From Myxococcus xanthus (lineage in GTDB: Bacteria > Myxococcota > Myxococcia > Myxococcales > Myxococcaceae), in the NCBI RefSeq assembly GCF_900106535.1, contig NZ_FNOH01000004.1:620001-684000 (forward strand): 64,000 nucleotides of DNA. Reading direction: 5' to 3'. The notes beneath the pieces were generated by a model that saw only the letters and a program-made list of their open reading frames with translations, did no database searches and was not told where the DNA came from. Positions within the stretch are counted from its first letter, which is position 1. Every line of letters starts with the position of its first letter. The position numbers were made by a program, and so were the translations under genes. Positions 60,401 to 64,000 of this stretch are shown here, piece by piece.

Positions 60401-60465
60401 CGCTCGGCGGCGGCTCCGGAGCCACCGCGATTACGCGTGCGGACCTGATGCAACTCCTCGAGTAG
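57445..60465 (+). CDS. SNF2-family DEAD/DEAH helicase with SWIM zinc finger
   Basis: This 1006-residue Swi2/Snf2-type ATPase has an N-terminal SWIM zinc finger (Cys68, Cys70, Cys77, His79), a long middle region, and the two RecA lobes from about residue 560. Motif I is DDMGLGKT at 590-597, motif II is DEAQ at 675-678 (not DEAH), motif III is [17 protein letters not shown], and motifs V/VI are [17 protein letters not shown] and [23 protein letters not shown] and SNF2 together are a common bacterial arrangement, with HepA/RapA-like roles in remodelling nucleoprotein or RNA polymerase complexes. The partner is not known. A 7-bp inverted repeat (ACGAGGC/GCCTCGT) ends at the ATG. Confidence 0.92.
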   Translation: MSATAELLDAVREEARPDTWSAGTGLARAGAVSVQSVDEEEAVLRVRVPSRPAPVKTVLYLDEAIWECDCRGRVDPCEHVVAAALILHQHATARRTPAQRPATPAARPGANTITRPSAPAAGAPKPERMVYRFKRVDGGLQLERLVVRPDNTARLLARSLASLLTNPVEAARIQTQPCDLLADKLLLKPTRGALPPERLNALLRVLEPARTVLFDGALVSVTSEPLMPRVTVEDRGENTVLKVEKDPRVTEVVSPGLALCSGTLCPLGEQGLTGPWLEKLPQERAFAPHQMGDLTGKVLPDIARRMPVDVRSQRLPPIDRTLKPRISLELNQLDTGLSVLPTLVYGSPPTVRIDSGRMVYLKGAAPVRDEAAEQMLIHQLRDELNMAPGRRVTVQGKEAVQLADKLRRWRGGLTGDGAAVVTNPNVQLRPVLKVDTGAVTEGVPHVGFSFDFQVEGEDRESPRSVDAAAVMRAWEEGLGLVPLEGGGWAPLPAEWLKSHGQRVADLLSARGRDGRLANHAIPQLTGLCEALEHPSPPGLERLAPLVKGFEKLPEPQLPEDLTATLRAYQLQGVSWLTFLRQAGLGGVLADDMGLGKTLQTICTLGPGTLVVAPTSVLPNWEAEVKRFRPSLKVSVYHGPGRALDESADVTLTTYALMRLDAEVLGAKQWSTVVLDEAQAIKNPDSQVARAAYGLQADFKLALSGTPIENRLEELWSLMHFTNQGLLGGRKDFEERWARPVADNHKGAAERLRARIRPFILRRLKRDVAPELPPRTDAVRHVTLTERERAVYDAIYAATREEVVSQLEAGGSVLKALEALLRLRQAACHPALVPGQQAKTSSKVQALVEALGTAVEDGHKALVFSQWTSMLDLIEPALQEAGIGFIRLDGSTANRGAVAASFQDPKGPPVMLISLKAGATGLNLTAADHVFLVDPWWNPSVEAQAADRAHRIGQQRPVMVYRLVSQGTVEEKILTLQAKKRELFEAALGGGSGATAITRADLMQLLE

Positions 60466-60482
60466 CCGCCGCCCCCTCTTGT

Positions 60483-61904
60483 TCAACCGCCCGCGGGACG
60501 CATCGTGAAGGACACGGCCTCCGTGCCGAGCATGTACTCGTCACCGTCCGAGACCTGCTGCCGTGTGATTCGCTCGTTGTTGAACCAAGTTCCGTTCGAG
60601 GAGTTGAGGTCCTCGATGAAAACCTCGTCCCCCACCCGCGTCACGACCGCGTGCTCGCGCGAGACACGCTCCGACTTCACGACGAGGCTGCAGCGAGGGC
60701 CCCGGCCAATCGTGAAACGCTCCGTGGAGACGGCCACCGGCGCGCCTTGCGCCCACTGGACGAAGACCTCCAGTGGCGCGGGAGCCTTCACGATGTTGGT
60801 CGTCTCCGCCGACTGGTCCTCCAGAATCGTCGCGGCTTCGTCAGGTGGCCGGATCTTCGGCACAGGACGCGCCACCAGTGGACGTGCCGTAATCGGCGTC
60901 GCGACGGGTGCCTCCACCTTGGCAGCCTCCGCGGGCTCATCCTCGATACCCAGTGCCGCAAGCTCCGCGGCAATGTCGTCACTGGACACATCCCCCTTCA
61001 CACCGCTGCCCGCCGGTACCTCCGCCTCATCGTCCGACGCAGCTTCTTCGGACTCCGAGTCGTCCTCCGAATCCTCCTCCTCGGCATCCTCATCGGACGC
61101 ATCGTCTTCCGAGTCCTCATCCGACGACTCCTCGGCATCCTCATCGGACGCATCGTCTTCCGAGTCCTCGTCCGACGACTCCTCGGAATCCTCATCATCG
61201 GCGTCGTCAGACTCCTCGTCATCGGAGTCGTCGGATTCATCATCGTCGGCGTCGTCAGACTCCTCGTCATCGGAGTCGTCGGATTCATCATCGTCGGCGT
61301 CGTCAGACTCCTCATCATCGGAGTCGTCGGATCCATCATCGTCGGCGTCGTCTGATTGCGCGGCCAGCCCCTCCGACGGCAGCACGGATGCCTCGACCTC
61401 CGCGAGAATCTCCTGCATTCGCGCGAGCACCAGCTCAGTGGAATTCACCTGCGCCACGGACAATGGCACCGAGGTGACGCCAGGAGGTTCCGTCGCGGGC
61501 TCCTCCGTCGCGTCGTCCGCCGAGAAGGCGCCCACGACCGGGGCAGCCGTATCCGCCACCACTGCCACGGCAGACACCGACTCCTGCGCGCCGCCCCCTG
61601 GATTGACGGGCGGAACAGCCGCTGCCACCGGTTCGGGGACCGGAGGCGCGACCACGCTCGACGCCACCACCACGGGTGCAGCGGCCTGGACCACGGGCTC
61701 CGCAGCCGTCACGGCCCCACCGGCCACCTGCGCCTCCCCGCCCAGCGACACCGCGGTGGGGGACACGTAGCCATTCTGGCGCGCGAGTTGGAACAGGGCC
61801 TGCGCCACCAGCGCATCCCGGTCCACGCCCATGTCGCGGCTCATCAATTCCAGCGCCCGCCACAGGGGCTCGGAGACTTCAATCGTCTGACGAATCCGCT
61901 TCAT
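60483..61904 (-). CDS. RHH-like, acidic-repeat and FHA domain protein
   Basis: This 473-residue protein has three parts. Residues 1-45 (MKRIRQTIEVSEPLWRALEL ... ALVAQALFQLARQNGY) look like a ribbon-helix-helix DNA-binding fold. A Val/Ala/Pro-rich stretch leads to a very acidic Asp/Ser/Glu region (about 180-290) built from tandem repeats. The last 90 residues are an FHA phosphothreonine-binding domain (FTIGRGPRCSLVVKSERVSREHAVV ... DLNSSNGTWFNN). GAGGGGGT is a strong ribosome site for ATG 61904. It starts two bases after the stop codon of the thioredoxin/MORN gene, so the pair is an operon. It may couple a Ser/Thr kinase signal to DNA binding, which is inference. Confidence 0.85.
   Translation of the reverse strand: MKRIRQTIEVSEPLWRALELMSRDMGVDRDALVAQALFQLARQNGYVSPTAVSLGGEAQVAGGAVTAAEPVVQAAAPVVVASSVVAPPVPEPVAAAVPPVNPGGGAQESVSAVAVVADTAAPVVGAFSADDATEEPATEPPGVTSVPLSVAQVNSTELVLARMQEILAEVEASVLPSEGLAAQSDDADDDGSDDSDDEESDDADDDESDDSDDEESDDADDDESDDSDDEESDDADDEDSEESSDEDSEDDASDEDAEESSDEDSEDDASDEDAEEEDSEDDSESEEAASDDEAEVPAGSGVKGDVSSDDIAAELAALGIEDEPAEAAKVEAPVATPITARPLVARPVPKIRPPDEAATILEDQSAETTNIVKAPAPLEVFVQWAQGAPVAVSTERFTIGRGPRCSLVVKSERVSREHAVVTRVGDEVFIEDLNSSNGTWFNNERITRQQVSDGDEYMLGTEAVSFTMRPAGG
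61090..61360 (-). repeat. In-frame acidic tandem repeats
   Basis: Two arrays lie side by side inside the FHA protein gene: two units of 51 bases (starting about 61090 and 61141) and three units of 48 bases (starting about 61213, 61261 and 61309). Both are multiples of three and encode Ser/Asp/Glu-rich segments. Near-identity between units suggests length variation among strains. Confidence 0.85.
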
Positions 61905-61906
61905 GA

Positions 61907-64000
61907 CTACCCCCTCAGATTGGCCTGCCACGGAGACACGTGGTTCGCGTCGGTCAGCCAGAAGAACATCGCCTGCGTCTCCGCGTACTGCTCTTCGGCA
62001 ATCCCCGCCAGATTGGGATGCAGCTCCTGGAGGGCAACCCCTTCGAAATCGAACGTTGGCAGGTCCGGGTCGATGCGACCACGGGACCGCCGGTTGCGGC
62101 ACTGCCACAGCCGCTGCGTGGCCTGTCCCGCGGCCTGACCGAAGTCGGCCGGAGGCGTCAGCGCATCCGGCATCCGAATCGAATCCACCCCGCACGCCCA
62201 CAAGAGCCAGGTCAGCGCGCTCCAGTCTCCACGGGCCGCACGGGACAAGGCCGGAATCCCCATCCCCTTCGTGGACAGCGTCTCGTCGACATCCACCGAG
62301 TCACCATCCGCGTCCTCGACCTCCGTCTGCTCCAGTTCGACGGGCCCGTCCGGCAGCAAGGACGACACATCGGGCGGCAGCCAGGGCACGTTCGTGCCGG
62401 GCTTGAAGCGGGAGAGAATCTCCGCGCGCAGCAACTGGAGTCGAGTGGCGTACTTGCGGACCACGGCCTGCACCGCGTCCAGCTCCTTCGTGGGCCCGTC
62501 GGGGACCTCATCGAACGTGCAGTGCGCGGGCTCACGTCCCGGCCAGAACTCGAAGCGCGGAAACAGCACCCGCCGGTAAGCCGAGAGGAACTTCCACGAA
62601 TCCGGCTCCGCCGGCGCCAGCGCCTCCGCGTCCTTCTGCATCTGCTCGCCCAGCCCCAGGTTCGCCAGGATGAGGCTCCGAGTGAACAGGTACGCCGAGC
62701 GCTCCGGCGCGAGCAGCATCGCGGCCAGGATGAAGTCCAACGCCGCCCGGGGCCGGTCCTGCTGGTCGTGGAGCACCGCGAAGCCCCGAAGCAACATCGC
62801 GGCCTCCGCGCCACGCATCATCGCATCCGCCAACGCCGCCCGCTCATCCCCCGCGCTGTTCATCACGCCTTCGGCATTCTCGCGAGCACTCGCCTCCGTT
62901 CGAGGCAGGGTGAGCGACTCGAGCCATGCCTTCAGCGGGCCCGCATCCAGCGACACGGCGCTTGCCCGCGCCATGGCCAGCAGCGCCTCCCGGTATCGCC
63001 GGTCCGCCCGAGCCTGCTCGGCGAACGCACGCCATTCAGCGGCGCTCCTCGGAAGGTTCGAGAACACCTCCGAGGCATCCAACGTCTCGTGGTCCTGGAC
63101 AACGCCCAGGTCCCGGGTGACGACAGCGTTGCCCTCCGCATCCAGCAACTTCCACGTGCCGCACGCGAAGTCGTCCTCCATCTCCCCTTCGTCGAACCGC
63201 ACCCGAGGGTCCGCGTACTCGTCCACGGCGCGGGAGTGATAGCGGCCATGCCGGCTGCCTTCGTGGAATTCGCACTCCCAGAGGAGCTGCCCCTCCCGGT
63301 CCCAGAATCGGCACAGCCCGTGCCGCTCGGCCTTCGCGTTGAGCGACACGGACGCCCACTGGTCCTGGTCCTCGCGGTACTCAGCCTTCTCGGGGAGGTT
63401 CGCGGGCCGCGTGGGGTACGGCTCTCCGGTGGAGGGCACCACGCGTTCGCCGGCGCCATTGTAGTGCAGCACCTGCGTCACGCGGCCGTTCGCGTAGACC
63501 ATCACCGTGCGGCGGACCTTCTCGCTGACGCCGTTCTCATGCATCCGCTCGGTGGTGAATTGGTCGGACGCGTACCAGGTGCGCGGGCCGTGCAGATTGC
63601 CCTGCTCGAACGCGCCATCCTGGGACACCTCTCCGCTCTCATGGAAGCGCTTGAAGGGGCCGTGGGGCTTGCCGTGGACGAAGATGCACTCGTTGCAGAG
63701 GGTTCCATCCGCGCGCCAGTACTTCCAGGGGCCGTGCTTCTCACCCTCCTCGTCGGTGTCGCCGGAGCACCACTCCTCGTCTCCGGCGTCCCATTCCGCG
63801 TGGGGCGGAATGCCAGGCGGCGGCGTCCCCTCCTCCGTCAGCTTGCGGTTCGCCGCCCGCTGCTGCTCGACGGCCAGGTCCACGGAGTCCAGCTTGCTCA
63901 GCCAGGTCGCGAACGCCGAGGCCGACATCGCGCCCGAGGCGCGCCGGACCTCGACGCCATCCTTGAAGGCCACCAGCGTGGGAATGGAGCGAATCTCCAT
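61907..64000 (-). CDS. Thioredoxin-like protein with MORN/YwqK repeats (5' end beyond window)
   Basis: The visible 697 residues lack the beginning of the protein. The first 38 residues (EIRSIPTLVAFKDGVEV) are the C-terminal half of a thioredoxin fold with the cis-Pro, so the CxxC part lies beyond 64000. The Met at the edge is not the true start. Residues about 85-300 contain MORN/YwqK-type repeats (HGPWKYWRADGTL, HGPFKRFHESGEV, HGLCRFWDREGQL, HGRYHSRA). The last 390 residues contain TPR-like helices and no known domain. It is followed two bases later by the FHA protein gene. A redox-linked scaffold is possible. Confidence 0.82.
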   Translation of the reverse strand: MEIRSIPTLVAFKDGVEVRRASGAMSASAFATWLSKLDSVDLAVEQQRAANRKLTEEGTPPPGIPPHAEWDAGDEEWCSGDTDEEGEKHGPWKYWRADGTLCNECIFVHGKPHGPFKRFHESGEVSQDGAFEQGNLHGPRTWYASDQFTTERMHENGVSEKVRRTVMVYANGRVTQVLHYNGAGERVVPSTGEPYPTRPANLPEKAEYREDQDQWASVSLNAKAERHGLCRFWDREGQLLWECEFHEGSRHGRYHSRAVDEYADPRVRFDEGEMEDDFACGTWKLLDAEGNAVVTRDLGVVQDHETLDASEVFSNLPRSAAEWRAFAEQARADRRYREALLAMARASAVSLDAGPLKAWLESLTLPRTEASARENAEGVMNSAGDERAALADAMMRGAEAAMLLRGFAVLHDQQDRPRAALDFILAAMLLAPERSAYLFTRSLILANLGLGEQMQKDAEALAPAEPDSWKFLSAYRRVLFPRFEFWPGREPAHCTFDEVPDGPTKELDAVQAVVRKYATRLQLLRAEILSRFKPGTNVPWLPPDVSSLLPDGPVELEQTEVEDADGDSVDVDETLSTKGMGIPALSRAARGDWSALTWLLWACGVDSIRMPDALTPPADFGQAAGQATQRLWQCRNRRSRGRIDPDLPTFDFEGVALQELHPNLAGIAEEQYAETQAMFFWLTDANHVSPWQANLRG

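Noticed and set aside
61040-61360. CRISPR-like array
   Set aside because: The repeats are contiguous without unique spacers, have unit lengths divisible by three and lie in frame inside the FHA protein gene.

Overview
The window is very GC-rich, with G or C at almost every third codon position. It carries many lipoproteins, TPR proteins, a Cys-rich DUF4215 (Myxococcus cysteine-rich repeat) lipoprotein, an orphan ADOP-type permease and FHA/coiled-coil proteins. This combination points to a myxobacterium of the family Myxococcaceae (Myxococcus or Corallococcus type). That is an inference from gene content, because no rRNA is present. The stretch reads as ordinary chromosome. I see no phage, insertion sequence, CRISPR array, tRNA or rRNA.

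Layout. Positions 1-8100 hold asnS, a coiled-coil protein, two SAM methyltransferases, a membrane-anchored spermidine-synthase-like protein and a coiled-coil lipoprotein. Positions 8100-16000 hold a TPR protein with a TonB-like end, the Cys-rich fibro-slime-type lipoprotein, an M20 peptidase, a GH18 lipoprotein and thiD. Positions 16000-23300 hold an M3 peptidase lipoprotein, an acetyl-CoA hydrolase/CoA-transferase with a TPR gene, dusA and an MDR oxidoreductase. Positions 23400-28070 hold a DUF47-pit phosphate transport pair, then a complete threonine attenuator (leader peptide with nine consecutive Thr codons, antiterminator, U-tract terminator) in front of a fused aspartokinase/homoserine dehydrogenase. 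Positions 28100-35400 hold secreted lipoproteins, a highly structured 380-base intergenic region, a second spermidine-synthase-like membrane protein, a TAXI-type binding protein and rsgA. Positions 35400-44800 hold a probable gene remnant, an FBP-type zinc-finger protein, a secreted protein gene split by an in-frame TAG, a repeat-containing secreted protein, an ADOP permease, nitronate monooxygenase, a DsbA/FrnE-like protein and an RNase HI with an unusual C-terminal domain. Positions 44893-53570 hold a B12-dependent acyl-CoA mutase cluster (mutA, mutB, meaB, icmF). Positions 53600-64000 hold a KefB-type antiporter, a secreted TPR protein, a SWIM/SNF2 helicase and an operon of a thioredoxin/MORN protein (cut by the window edge) with an RHH-acidic-repeat-FHA protein.

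How the genes work together. The mutA-mutB-meaB genes overlap and should form one unit for methylmalonyl-CoA/succinyl-CoA interconversion with its GTPase chaperone. icmF adds a self-chaperoned mutase for branched C4 (possibly C5) acyl-CoAs. DUF47 and Pit abut and should form one low-affinity phosphate uptake system. The thr leader is placed to shut off thrA when threonyl-tRNA is plentiful.

The best candidates for new biology are the myxobacterial threonine attenuator, the hairpin-dense intergenic region at 30251-30631, the in-frame amber codon at 38013, the RNase HI with a C-terminal hybrid-binding-like domain, and the RHH-acidic-FHA protein encoded beside a thioredoxin/MORN protein.
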